The notes under the pieces were generated by a model. The model did no database searches and was not told the DNA's origin. It was given only the letters and a program-made list of their open reading frames with translations. This document shows, one piece after another, positions 53,006 through 64,000 of a stretch of 64,000 nucleotides of DNA. The translations under genes were made by a program, and so were the position numbers. Position 1 is the first letter of the stretch. Each line of letters opens with the position of its first letter. Source of the DNA: Sapria himalayana (lineage: Eukaryota > Streptophyta > Magnoliopsida > Malpighiales > Rafflesiaceae); contig JAREIK010004366.1 in assembly GCA_029783825.1 (NCBI GenBank), forward strand, positions 49,877 through 113,876, read 5' to 3'.

Positions 53006-53130
53006 TTTTTTGATCATTAATATAATATCTATATATATTTTTTGAATTAACATGATATATTTTATTTGTAATATATTTTTTGATCATTAATAATTCAATA
53101 TAATTGTTTATTTTGAATTACATGATATAT
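53006..53130 (+). repeat. 70-bp local tandem duplication in a Z monomer
   Basis: 'tgatcattaa' occurs at 53,011 and 53,081, and 'gaattaacatgatatat' at 53,044 recurs as 'gaattacatgatatat' at 53,115. Both show the same offset of about 70 bp. Other Z monomers have one copy. Confidence 0.75.
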
Positions 53131-53724
53131 AATTATAATGATTATCATAACTAAATATAGTATTCACATATATAAATAATTTAAAAATTGTTATATTTTC
53201 AATGGTTATAACCTTCAAAAATGAGAAAATATAACAAAAATAAATTTTTTGTTATATCATTGTTTAAATAAAACTTATAAACCATTAAATGCCTATATAC
53301 ATAAATATCTAAACTTCTAAACACCAAAGCCCCTAAATATCTAAACCTTTAAACTTGTAAACCTTAAATATAATTTAATAATTTATATAAATATTAATTA
53401 CGAAATAAATTATGAGTGATACAAATATAATTTAAATAATTTATTTTTATACAAAAAAATATATAATCTTATTAAATGAGGCAAATACTAAAATCAAAGT
53501 ATTATTTAGTAATAAATTTACTTTGATTTTGAATCATTTTAGGTGTTTTAATTATATTTTAATTTATATCTATCATATTAATAATAGTTTATTAATTATT
53601 TTTTGATAATTGATATAATATTATCAATAAAATTGTTTATATTTAGTTTATATTATATATAGTGATAATTATTATTATTACTAAATATTGTATTCACATT
53701 TGTAAAAAATTTAAAAATTATTAT

Positions 53725-53752
53725 ATTTTCAAATGTTATGACATTTGAAAAT
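53725..53752. repeat. Variant palindrome with a paired G-to-T / C-to-A change
   Basis: The arms read TTTTCAAATG and CATTTGAAAA in place of TTTTCAAAGG and CCTTTGAAAA, so the change is mirrored. The central six bases (TTATGA) have lost symmetry by one base. A related AA monomer near 22,440 shows the same pair of changes. Confidence 0.75.
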
Positions 53753-56700
53753 TTAAAAAAATATCAAAAATAAATTTTTGTTATTTCATTATTTAAATAA
53801 AAGCCATAAACCATTAAATTCATAAATACTTAAATCAATAGTTCTAAATCTCGAAAACCCTAAATAGATATATATTTTAAACATGTATATCCTAACAATA
53901 AATAATAAATCTCATTTTTATTTTTTTCATTATAATTTTAAATATTCATTTTAATTATTTATTTGTTACTTTTATATAAATATTAATTAGAAAATGAATT
54001 ATAAGTTAGACAAATATAATTTATATAAATTATGATTCAACAAAAAAATTATAGATAACTTATTAAAAGAATAAAAAAATGAAAAACAAAAAATTATTAT
54101 ATAGTAATATATTTTACTTTGTTTATGAATCATTTAGGTTTTGTAATTATATTTTAATTGATATCTAACTTATTAATAATAGATTATTAATTTATTTTTT
54201 GATCATTATTATAATATTTATCAATAAAATATTTATATTTTAATTTATATGATATATAAATTTATTTATTATTATTACTAATATTGTATTCACTTTTGAA
54301 AAAAATTTAAAATTATTATATTTTCAAAGTTTATAACCTTTGAACATGTGAAAAAACAAAAAAAATATTTTTTATTATTTCATTGTTTAAAAAAAACCTA
54401 TAAATCACTAAATTCCTAAACACTTAAATTAATACACTACAAAAAGTCGATACCCTATATAGATAATTGTTTAAACGTGTATACCCTAAATAATAATTAA
54501 TAAATCTCATTTTTATTGTTTTCAATATAATTTAAAAATTATTTTGTTTATTTAGTTTTTTATTTATATATACATATTAATTATAAAATAAATTATGAGT
54601 TAAAAATATAATTTATAAAAATTATTTTTCATCAAAAAATAGATAAGCTTAAAAAAGAATAAAAATTTAAAAACAAATAATTATTATTAAGTAATATATT
54701 TTGCTTTGATTTTAATCATTTAGGTTTGATATTATATTTTAAGTAAAATCATCTTATTCATAATAAATTTTAATTTATTTTTGATAATATTAGAATATCT
54801 ATCAATAAAATTGTTTATATTGAATTTATATGATATATAATTATTATGATTATTATAAATAAATATTTATTCATATTTCAAAAAATTTTAATATTATTAT
54901 ATTTTCAAAGGTTATAACCTTTGAAAATATCAAAAAATAATAAAATAATTTTTTTATTTTTTCTTAAATAAAAACTATAAACCACCTAAATTCATACTAC
55001 AGTTAAATCTGTAAACTCCTAAACCACGTAATGCCTAAATACATAAACCATTAAGCTGCTATATACTACTTAATTAATTAATAAATCTAATTTTTATTTT
55101 TATTTATTATAATTTTAAATATTCATTGTAAATTATTATTAGTTTATTTTTATAGAATATTTATTACAAAATAATTATGAGTGTGGAAATTATAATTTAA
55201 TTAATTTATTTTTAATAAAAAAAATAGACGCTTATAAAATAAGTATAAATTTAAAAATTAAAAATTATTATCCAATAATATATTTTACTTTAATTTTGAA
55301 TCAATTGTGGCTTTTGTAAATATTTTTAATTAATATCTATCTTTTATTTATAGGTTATTAATTTAATTTTGATCATTCTTATATTATCTATCAATAAAAT
55401 TATTTATATTGATTTATATGATATATAATTATTAATATTATTATAATTAAATATTAGATTTCACATTTCAAAAAATTGTAAATATTATTATATTTTCAAA
55501 GTTTATACCCTATGAAAATGATAACAAATTATAGAAAATTTTTTGTTATTTTATTTTTTAAATAAAACCTATAAACCACTAAAAGCCTAAAAACATAAAT
55601 TGCTAAACTCCTAAATGACAAAACCTCTAAATACTTATTCTGTTAAACTGGTATAGATTATATAATAATAAATCTATTTAAATTTTATTCAGTATAATTT
55701 AAATTTTTATTTTAATTATTTAACACTTTATTTTTATAGAAATAGTAATTACAAAATAAATTATTTGTGAGACAAATCTAATTTAAATTAAAATAGTATC
55801 CCTAAATAATAAATAATAAACCTCATTTTTTTTCATTATAATTTAAATATTCATGTTAATTATTTATTTGTTATTTATATATAAATATTAATTACAAAAT
55901 AAATTGAGCTAGACAAAAAAAATTATATAAATTATTTTATCATCAAAAAATTATTGATAAACTTCTTTTAAAAAAAAATTTTTTTCAAAACACAAATTTA
56001 TTAGATAGTATATATTTTCTTTGCTTCTGAATCATTTTAGTTTATTAATTATATTTTAATTGATATCTATCTGACTATAATAGATTATTAATTTATTTTT
56101 GATCATTATTAGAATATTTATCAATAAAATTGTTTGTATTGAATTTACATGGTATATAATTATAAAGGTTATTATAACTAAATATTATATTAACATTTGA
56201 AAAATATTTAAAAATTATTATATTTTAAATGTTCATCTTTGAAAAATGAGATAATCACAAAATACAAATTTTTTTGTTATTTTATTGTTTATATAAAACC
56301 TATAAACTACTAAATGCCTAAACGCTTAAATCATTAAAACTCCTAACCCCAAAACCCTAACTACAGAACCTTTAAACCATCTATTAAAGTTTAAGTATTT
56401 ATAAATAATATAAAAATATTTATCAATAAATAAAAAGTTTATTATTATTTTTGATCATTATTATATTTATATTTGTTTTATTAATATCTATCAATAAAAT
56501 TGTTTATTTTTAATTTACATGATATATAATTATTAAGTTTTATTATCAAATAGTGGTATTTACATTTGAAAAAAATTTAAAAATTATTATATTTATAAGT
56601 TTATAACCTTCAAATAGATAAAAAAATTGAAAAATAATTGTTATGTTATTTCATTATTTAAATAAAACATATAAACTACTAAATGCCAAAAACTAAAATC

Positions 56701-58554
56701 ACTAAACTCCTAAACTCTTAAATACTTAAACCATTAAACCGGTATACCCTAAATAATTAATCATAAAAATCATTTTTATTTGTATTCATTATAATTTTAA
56801 TAATAATTTTAATTATTTATTAGTTTATTTTTATAGAAATATTAATTGCAAAATAAAATTATGAATGAGACAAATATAATTTAAATAATTTATCATCATC
56901 AAAAAATTTATAAGCTTATAAAAGAATAAAAAATTTAAAAATAAAAAATTATTATTTAGTAATATATTTTACTTTGTTTTTGAATCATTTTAGGTTTTTC
57001 AAATATATTTTAATTAATATCTATCTTATTAATAATAGTTTATTTATCTATTTTATGAATAGTATTATATATCGATCAATCAAATTATTTATATTGAATT
57101 TACATGATATTTAATTTGTATGATTATTATAATTAAATATTGTATTAACATTTGAAAAAAAATTAATTATTATTATATTTTCAATGGTTATAACCTTGAA
57201 AATGGGAAAATATCATAAAAATAATTTTTCTGTTATTTCATTATTTGAATAAAACCTATAAACCACAAAATATCTAAATACTTAAATTACTAAACTCCTA
57301 AACCGTGATACTGCTGCACCACACACACATAGCGACGGACCACAGTACACATGTGCACATATTATTGTCCATTTTGGTGTAGCATTTAGAGGGGACAGCA
57401 AATCCTGGAAGCAACCAGAAGTATGGGCCACCACCTTGTAGAGGGCCGCACTAGCAAACAAGGATGATAACATTCAGACAACTGACGAGACTGAGGAAAG
57501 TGGTCGAGAGTAAACCCAAGAGTAGCTCGGAGTGGGTCTAACTAGCCTTATCAGACAGCATAGAGTGCCACCCAACTGTCGCCCAACAAGAGTAGCAAAT
57601 AATCCATGATTAATTGGAGAGCCATCAAAATCTGAAGCCCCACCAAGAAGGACTAGTAAGCAATGGAGTCCATACCAACCACACGGGAGAGAAAGATTCA
57701 AACTTTTAGTTTATGTTTGTAGTCATTTTGTATTTTGGACTTTATATGCACCATGTACTTGTATAGACAGATCACGACATACTCACACACACAATTTTGT
57801 TTTTCTCTATGTAGCATGCAATGAGGGAAACTAGACCCATGAGTATCTCTAAGTGGTGCCCGCTAATGCATTTTATAAATACACATTAGGTGATGCAACA
57901 CTCCCGGGAGCAGAAGACCCATCTTTATAGCATTTTGTAATTTTACTTGTATTCTAGGTTGGTTGTACGCGTAGATAATTAGACTATGAGATGGACCTCA
58001 TCACACATGCACACCGATGCATGCATATTTTTTGATATTTTGTCGGTGCAACATACAACCACTTCTTGGAGCTCGAGGAGTAAGCATTCTAACCCAAGAG
58101 ATACTCTTTTGAGGATCATTGGAGCTCAAGAATGTGTATTTCAAAGGTGAGAATGAATTGACTAAGTGCCGTAGATATGGACTTGTGGATTTATGGGTAT
58201 TTAGTTTAACATGTATTTTATTGCATAAGAATGACATAGGCAAATGCTTGATGTTGCATGTCACAGACATGCACAATCTTATATTTGCATAGTTTTAATA
58301 TTGTGCATCATTCAGGTTGCTCCAAAAGGCTTGGACAAATCGAATGGAAAGGAGGAAGTTCGCATAATGACTCAATGCCAACTCTGAAGTCTGGGAATGC
58401 CAGGTGATTTTAGTTGTATTCGTATGCTTCGAATTATTATGCATTATTTTTTTATGTATTTTATGCATAGAATCATTAAGGTGCATAGGATTTGGTGGGT
58501 TGGTCTAAATTATTCAGTTTTTTAGTCTCTTGTAAGTTGTGTGCCTAAATGATA

Positions 58555-58592
58555 AATAAAGTGTATATTTTCCAAAAAAAAAACAAAAAAAA
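58555..58592 (+). other. Poly(A)-like 3' end in cassette copy 4
   Basis: AATAAA at 58,555-58,560 lies 13 bases before an A-tract broken by one C (58,574-58,592). This equals the arrangement in copies 1 and 2. Confidence 0.5.
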
Positions 58593-58670
58593 CCATAAAC
58601 CCTAAACTTTAAATCCTAAACCTTAAAACCATAAACTATAACCCCAACCCATAAAACCTAAATCCTAAAT
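58593..58670 (+). repeat. Heptameric telomere-like tract in cassette copy 4
   Basis: Units include CCATAAA, CCCTAAA and CCTAAAT in a mostly 7-bp register. It is homologous to the tracts in the other three cassettes. Confidence 0.82.
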
Positions 58671-58799
58671 CTCATGTTTTGTACTTTTATAATCAAATGA
58701 CTAAGTGTTAAATTTAAATTGAAATTACAACATTTAGTAATGTCACAGATTTATCTTTTTGTATATGTAACACAAAGTCTTTACTCTAGGGTCGAGTTA

Positions 58800-59120
58800 T
58801 GGATTCAGTCTCTTTCTTGCTTTAGATTATTGTAGCATTAGCAATGGTCATGATTGTATATTTTATCTCTAGAACACAAAATCATATCGATCAGGATATG
58901 CCATAACTTGTGTCTCTCTGTTGAACATATTGTTATGGCACTAAGAATGATCATGAATACATATTTAATCACTATAATACTGGGTCATAGTATTGGATAT
59001 GACCATAGCTTGTGCATTTTATCTTTATATTGCAAAGTCATTGCACTAGGAATGATTGTAACTTTGGACATTCCTCAAGAGCAAAAGTCATGACCCTAGA
59101 TATAGTTAAAGCTCGACTAC
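58800..59120 (+). repeat. Imperfect repeats of about 100 bp in the cassette's trailing segment
   Basis: Diverged repeats about 103-105 bp apart share the motifs 'gcattagcaatggtcatga', 'gcactaagaatgatcatga' and 'gcactaggaatgattgta' (near 58,835, 58,939 and 59,043) and 'ccataacttgtg' / 'ccatagcttgtg'. They are present in all cassettes. The segment may be a remnant of an older, unrelated satellite. Confidence 0.6.
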
Positions 59121-59273
59121 TACTCTTTATAACTTTCTTTAGCTAAAATTCTTGGGATTGGAAATATCACTATGGCTTTTTCCTTTGATTTGTGACCTCA
59201 AGTGTCAATATGCAAGACTTATATTTAGAGGAATGATAAAAACCTTTTATACATTTGAATATGATTCATTACG

Positions 59274-59500
59274 CCTTTTTTGGGTATTGTGAGCTTGTAT
59301 ACATAACTCATTTAATATAAAAAGAAAGAAATGATACATTTCATATCCATGAGGATATAAAAAAAGGCTTAGACATGCCAATTTACACCTTTTTGGGTAT
59401 TGCGAGCTTGTATACATAACTCATTTAATATAAAAAGAAAGAAATGATACTTTTCATATCCACGAGGATATAAAAAAAGGCTTAGATATGCCAATAAAAT
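59274..59500 (+). repeat. 113-bp tandem duplication in cassette copy 4
   Basis: 'gggtattgtgagcttgtata' near 59,282 recurs as 'gggtattgcgagcttgtata' near 59,395, and the text through 'ggcttagacatgcc' is repeated. Other cassettes have a single copy. The two copies differ at only a few bases, so the duplication is young. Confidence 0.9.
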
Positions 59501-59887
59501 TTTTTTGATTCTTGATTGAAAGATAGCCCAAACTTCTTGCCCTCCTCAAACCACCCTCGGGCTAGTTTGTTCTAATAGCTTACAAGGTCGTTATTTTTTT
59601 AGAGGTGAATTATGTTTTAAAAAAAAATTGCTTTGAGTGTGTGCCTGAGACATATTTTAGAAGAAATTACAATAATCAATATAAATAACATCCTCAACAA
59701 CTAGCTATTTCAACACATAGGGGTACAACTTTGGTTTAGTCTGTTAGCGTGCATGAGTCAAATTACCTTTGATAGCCTAGTGATTCAACATCAAATATGA
59801 TGAGACATAATAGAGATAATGTAAAAGCTCCTATTATTTTGGTTAAAGCTTTAACAATAATTCTAGAGTTGAGAGGAGAAACAAAAT

Positions 59888-62800
59888 AAATTATTTTAAT
59901 TATTCAGTATAATTTTAATTAATTATCAGTTTATTTTTATAGAAATATTAATTACAAAAAAAATTATTAGTGAGACTGATCTAATTTAAATTAAACAGGT
60001 ATATCCTCTATAATAAAGAATAAATCTCATTTTTTTCCATTTTAATTTTAAATATTCAAATTTAATTATTTATTTGTTTATTTTAATATAAATATTTATT
60101 ACAAAATAAATTATGAGTTACACAAATAAAATTTATATAAATTATTTTTCATCAAAATAATATAGATAAACTTTTTAAAAGAAAAACAAAATTCAAAACA
60201 AAAAATTATTATATAGTAAGATATTTTACTTTGCTTATGAATCATTTTAGGTTTTGTAAATATATTTTAATTGATATCTATCTTATTAATAAAAGATTAT
60301 TAATTTATTTTTTCATCATTATTAGAATATTTATCAATAAAAATGTTTATATTGAATTTATATGAAATATAAATATAATGATTATTTTAACTAAATATTG
60401 TATTCACTTTTGAAAAAATTTTAAAATTATTATATTTTCAAAGGTTATAAACTTTGAAAATGTTAAAAAATAAAAAAAAATAAATTTTTTATTATTTCAT
60501 TTTTTAAATAAAAACTTTATATCATTAAAAGCTTACTTACTTAAATTAGTAAGCTCTTAAATCCCAAAACCCTAAATACATAAACCCTTTAACAGTTATA
60601 TACTACTTAATAAATAATAACGCACATTTTTATTTCTATTTATTATAATTTTAAATATTAATTTTAATTATTTATAGTTTAATTTTTTAGAAAAATTAAT
60701 TACAAAATAAACTTCGAGTGAGACATATATTATTTAAATAATTTATTTTTTTTAAAAAAAATATATGCGTATAAAAAGAAGGAAAATTATAAAAATTAAA
60801 TATTATTATTTAGTGATATATTTTGATTTGATTATGAATCATTTTGTGTATGTAAATATATTTTAATTAATATTTATCTTATTAATAATAGTTTATTAAT
60901 TTAATTTTTGATTATTATTATTTTATTATCATTAAAATTATTTATATTGAATTTATATGATATATAATTAGTAAGATTAATATAATTATACATGGTATTC
61001 ACATTTCAAAAAATTTTAAAAATTATTTTATTTTCAAAGGTTATAACCTTTGAAAATCGATAAAATCAAAAATAGAATTTTAAATTTGTATTATATAAAT
61101 AAAACCTATAAACCACTAAATAATCAAACCATTAAACCGGCATACCCTATATAATAAATCATAAATCTCATTTTAATTTGTATTTATTATAATTTTAAAT
61201 ATTCATTTTAATTATTTATTAGTTTATTTTTTAGATAAATATCAATCACAAGATAAATAATGAGTGAGACAAATATAATTTTAAAATTTATTTTTAATCA
61301 AAAAAAAAGCTTATATAAAGAAGTAAAAATTTTAAAAAAAATTATTATTTAGTAATATATTTTACTTTGATTTTGAATCATTATATATAGGTTTTGCAAT
61401 TATATTTTAATTGAGATCAATCTTATTAAAAATAGTTTATTAATTTATTATTTGATTCATTTTATAATATTGAACAATAAATTACTTATATTCAATTAAA
61501 CAGTCTTATAATTCTTAAGTTATTATAACTAAATATTATATTTACATTTGAAAATAAACTAAATTTATTATATTTTCAAAGGTTAGAACCTTCAAAAATG
61601 ATAAAAAATCACAAAAATAATTTTTTTATTATTTTATTATTTAAATTAAACTTATAAACCTCTAAATGCCTAAACATTTAAATCTCTAGACTCCTAAACC
61701 CCAAAACCCCCTAAATACTTTAACCATTAAACCTATATAACCTAAATAATAAATTTAAATCTCATTTTTATTTGTATTCATTATAATTTTAAATATTCAT
61801 TTTAATTATTTTTTTGTTTATTTTTATAGCAATATTAATTACAAAATAAATAATGAGTGAGACATATATAATTTAAATAAATTATTTTTTATGAAAAAAA
61901 AATAAGCTTATAAAAATAAACAAAATTTCAAAAATTTAATATTTTATTAAGTAATATAATTTACTTTGATTTTGAATTATTTTTGGTTCTGCAAATATAT
62001 TTTAATTAATATCTATCTTATTAATAATAGTTTATTAATTTATTTTGTGATCGTTATTATAATATATATTAATACAATTTTTTATTTTGAAACTATAACA
62101 AATATAATTATTAAGATTCTTATAACTAAGTATTGTATTCATATTTTAGAACTATTAAAAAATTATTATTATTTTTAATGGTCTTAACCTTTGACAATGA
62201 CGAAAATTCATAAAAATAAATTTTTTGTTATTTCATTGATTAAATAAAACCTATAAACACTAAAATGTGTAAATATATAAATCAATAAACTCCTTAACCC
62301 CAAAACCTCAAGAAACTTAAACAATTAAATAGTTATACCTTAAATAATAAATCATAAATCTCATTTTTTTTAGTATTCATTAGAATTTTTAATATAAATT
62401 TTAATTATTTATTAGTTTAATTTTATAGAAATAAAATTAAAAAATAAACTAATTGTGAGACAAATATAAATTGAATTATTTATTTTTCATTAAAAAATAT
62501 ATAGGCTTATAAATATATACAAAAATTTAAAAATTTAAAATTAATATTTTGTAAAATATCACTTTGATTTTGAGACATTTTAGGTTTTGTAAATATATTT
62601 TAAACATTATTTATCTTATTAATAATAGGTTATTACTTTTTTATGATCATTATTATATAAATATCAATAAAAAAGTTTATATTGAATTTATATGATATAT
62701 AATTATTATGCTTATTATAACTTCATATTGTATTCACTTTTCTAAAAAAATTTGAAAATTATTATATTTTCAAAGGTTATAACCTTCAAAATGAGAAAAA

Positions 62801-64000
62801 ATAACAAAATAATTTTTTTTTATTTATATAAAACCTATAAACCACTAAATGACTAAATACTAAAATGACTAAACTCCTAAACCCTGAAGCCCATAAATAC
62901 TTAAAACATTAAATTAGTATAGTCTAAATAATAAATAATAAATCTCAATTTTATTAGTAATCATTATAATTTTAAATATTCATTTTAATTATTTATCAGT
63001 TTATTTTTATAGAAATATTAATTACAAAATAAATTATCAGTGCGACATATATAATTAAAATAATTTATTTTTCATAAAAGAAATTCTCATAAAAAGAGGC
63101 AAAATTTTAAAAATAAAAAATTATTATTTAATAATATATCTTATTCTGATTTTGAATTATTTTATATTATACAATTATATTTTAATTTATATCATTCTTA
63201 TAAATACAAGTTTATTAATTTATTTATTGATCATTATTATAATATCTATCAATAAAATTATTTATATTGAGTTTACATTATATATAATTATGATTATTAT
63301 AACTAAATATTATATTCATATTTAAAAAAATTAACAATTATTATATTTTCAAAGGTTACAACCTTCAAAAATTAAAAAAATAATAAAAAAATTAAATTTT
63401 GTGTTTTTTCATTCTTAAAAAAAAATATAAATCACTAAAGGTCTAAAAATTAAATCACTAAACTTCTAAACCACAAAACACCTAAATACTTAAACTATTA
63501 AATCGGTATATCCTGAATAATAATAATAAATCTCAATTTTATTTGTATTCATTATAATTTTAAATATTTATTTTAATTATTTAGTAGTTTATTATTATAG
63601 AATTATAAATTACAAAATAACTTATGAGTAAGACAAATATAATTTAAATAATTTATTTTTAATAACAAAATATAAAGTTATAAAAAAAGCAAAACATTAA
63701 AAAAACTATTATTTAAAATATATTTACTTTGATTTGAATAAATTTAGATTTGCAATTACTTTTTAAATAATAACTATTTTATTAATTTTTAGATCATAAT
63801 TATAATATCCTGCAATATAATTATTTATATTGAATTTAAATGAATTATAATTATGAAGATTATTATAAATAAATAATATATTTACATTTGAAAAAATTTA
63901 AAAATTATTATATTTTCAAAGGATATAATCTTCACAAATTAGAAAAAATATTATAAATAAATTTTTTGCTATATCAGTGTTTAAATAAAACTTATAAATC
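59888..64000 (+). repeat. AT-rich satellite array, forward, S-T-U-V-X-Y-Z
   Basis: This gene-free array begins the next HOR unit after cassette 4 and runs off the end of the window. Palindrome cores start near 60,435, 61,030, 61,570, 62,170, 62,766, 63,347 and 63,910. Compared with 46.4-50.4 kb, the W monomer is missing and the T octamer tract is shortened (about 61,105-61,140). Confidence 0.92.

Larger units (their letters stand above)
45891..57303 (+). repeat. AT-rich satellite array, forward, 20-monomer stretch between cassettes
   Basis: This gene-free array lies between two cassettes and shows one full HOR unit. The order is S-T-U-V-W-X-Y-Z-AA-P-Q-Y-Z-AA-R-P-Q-BB-CC-DD. Palindrome cores start near 46,446, 47,041, 47,646, 48,243, 48,850, 49,275, 49,870, 50,399, 50,850, 51,446, 52,041, 53,190, 53,725, 54,320, 54,899, 55,490, 56,220, 56,600 and 57,175. 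Only the left half survives near 52,630. The subseries S to X matches 12.6-16.0 kb; the T monomer here has no solo LTR and no minisatellite. Many single-base losses from about 52 to 56 kb suggest relaxed constraint or assembly error there. Confidence 0.93.
57304..59887 (+). repeat. Non-satellite cassette, copy 4 (with 113-bp duplication)
   Basis: This copy of about 2.58 kb has the same order of parts as copies 1 and 3: leading segment (57,304 to about 57,880), exon-like segment, AATAAA (58,555-58,560), A-tract (58,574-58,592), heptamer tract (58,593-58,670) and trailing segment. It is longer than the others because of an internal tandem duplication at about 59,274-59,500. Open frames on both strands (57,282-57,701 minus, 58,854-59,093 plus) have homologous but frame-disrupted counterparts in the other copies. 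Confidence 0.85.

Noticed and set aside
58854..59093. Open frame of 76-82 codons shared by cassette copies 1 (2,770-3,018), 3 (44,979-45,209) and 4 (58,854-59,093)
   Set aside because: Copy 2 has an in-frame stop, the sequence is made of imperfect repeats of about 100 bp, and the peptide is a featureless hydrophobic string. It is more likely an open stretch in repetitive DNA.
1..64000. Organelle insertion, rDNA, tRNA or CRISPR
   Set aside because: No cloverleaf with a GTTCGA-type arm, no conserved rRNA text, no organelle gene reading and no short direct repeats with unique spacers were seen. The periodic short units are the octamer and heptamer tracts.

Overview
This window is from a plant nuclear genome and consists almost entirely of one very AT-rich, long-monomer satellite array. 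The plant assignment rests on three things. There are decayed telomere-like heptamers of the TTTAGGG type. There is an Ac/RICESLEEPER-type hAT transposon with an 8-bp target duplication. There are two plant-style TG...CA solo LTRs. I could not identify the species. No intact protein-coding gene, tRNA, rRNA or CRISPR array is visible. The only recognisable protein is the dead hAT transposase.

The basic monomer is about 600 bp. It holds a near-perfect 28-32 bp palindrome (half-site ATTTTCAAAGGTTA followed by its own reverse complement), an A-rich spacer, and a tract of about 80 bp made of ten or so degenerate 8-bp units (TTTAGNGG on one strand). The tract usually ends at GGTATACC, and a long AT-rich body follows. 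About 85 monomers fall into recurring subtypes, which I name here P, Q, R, S, T, U, V, W, X, Y, Z, AA, BB, CC and DD. The subtypes recur in a fixed order, so the array is a higher-order repeat (HOR). The clearest full period is about 13.9 kb (43,420 to 57,304).

Layout: positions 1-10,200 hold the array in inverted orientation (monomers U-T-S-cassette-DD-CC-BB-Q-P-AA-T-S-R read left to right). An inversion junction lies at about 10,195-10,225. From there to 64,000 every monomer is in the opposite, forward orientation. A non-satellite 'cassette' of about 2.4 kb with more balanced base composition is built into the HOR four times: 2,101-4,542 (minus), 38,624-40,456 (plus, internally deleted), 43,420-45,890 (plus) and 57,304-59,887 (plus, with a 113-bp duplication). 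Each cassette carries an AATAAA-like signal (AATTAAA in copy 3), an A-tract and a 12-unit heptameric telomere-like tract. A solo LTR sits at the same position of monomer T on both sides of the inversion (7,981-8,552 and 34,969-35,541) with the same 5-bp target duplication. It therefore inserted once and was copied when the array duplicated and inverted. A hAT element (25,063-28,782) inserted separately into a P monomer.

Nothing here forms a pathway. The window is best read as a record of satellite evolution: monomer duplication, HOR formation, cassette capture, LTR insertion, inversion, hAT insertion and recent local duplication. The most unusual signals are the palindrome in nearly every monomer, with several paired substitutions that preserve its symmetry, and the 8-bp telomere-like tract next to it. 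A structural or protein-binding role, for example in centromeric, subtelomeric or knob heterochromatin, is inference only.
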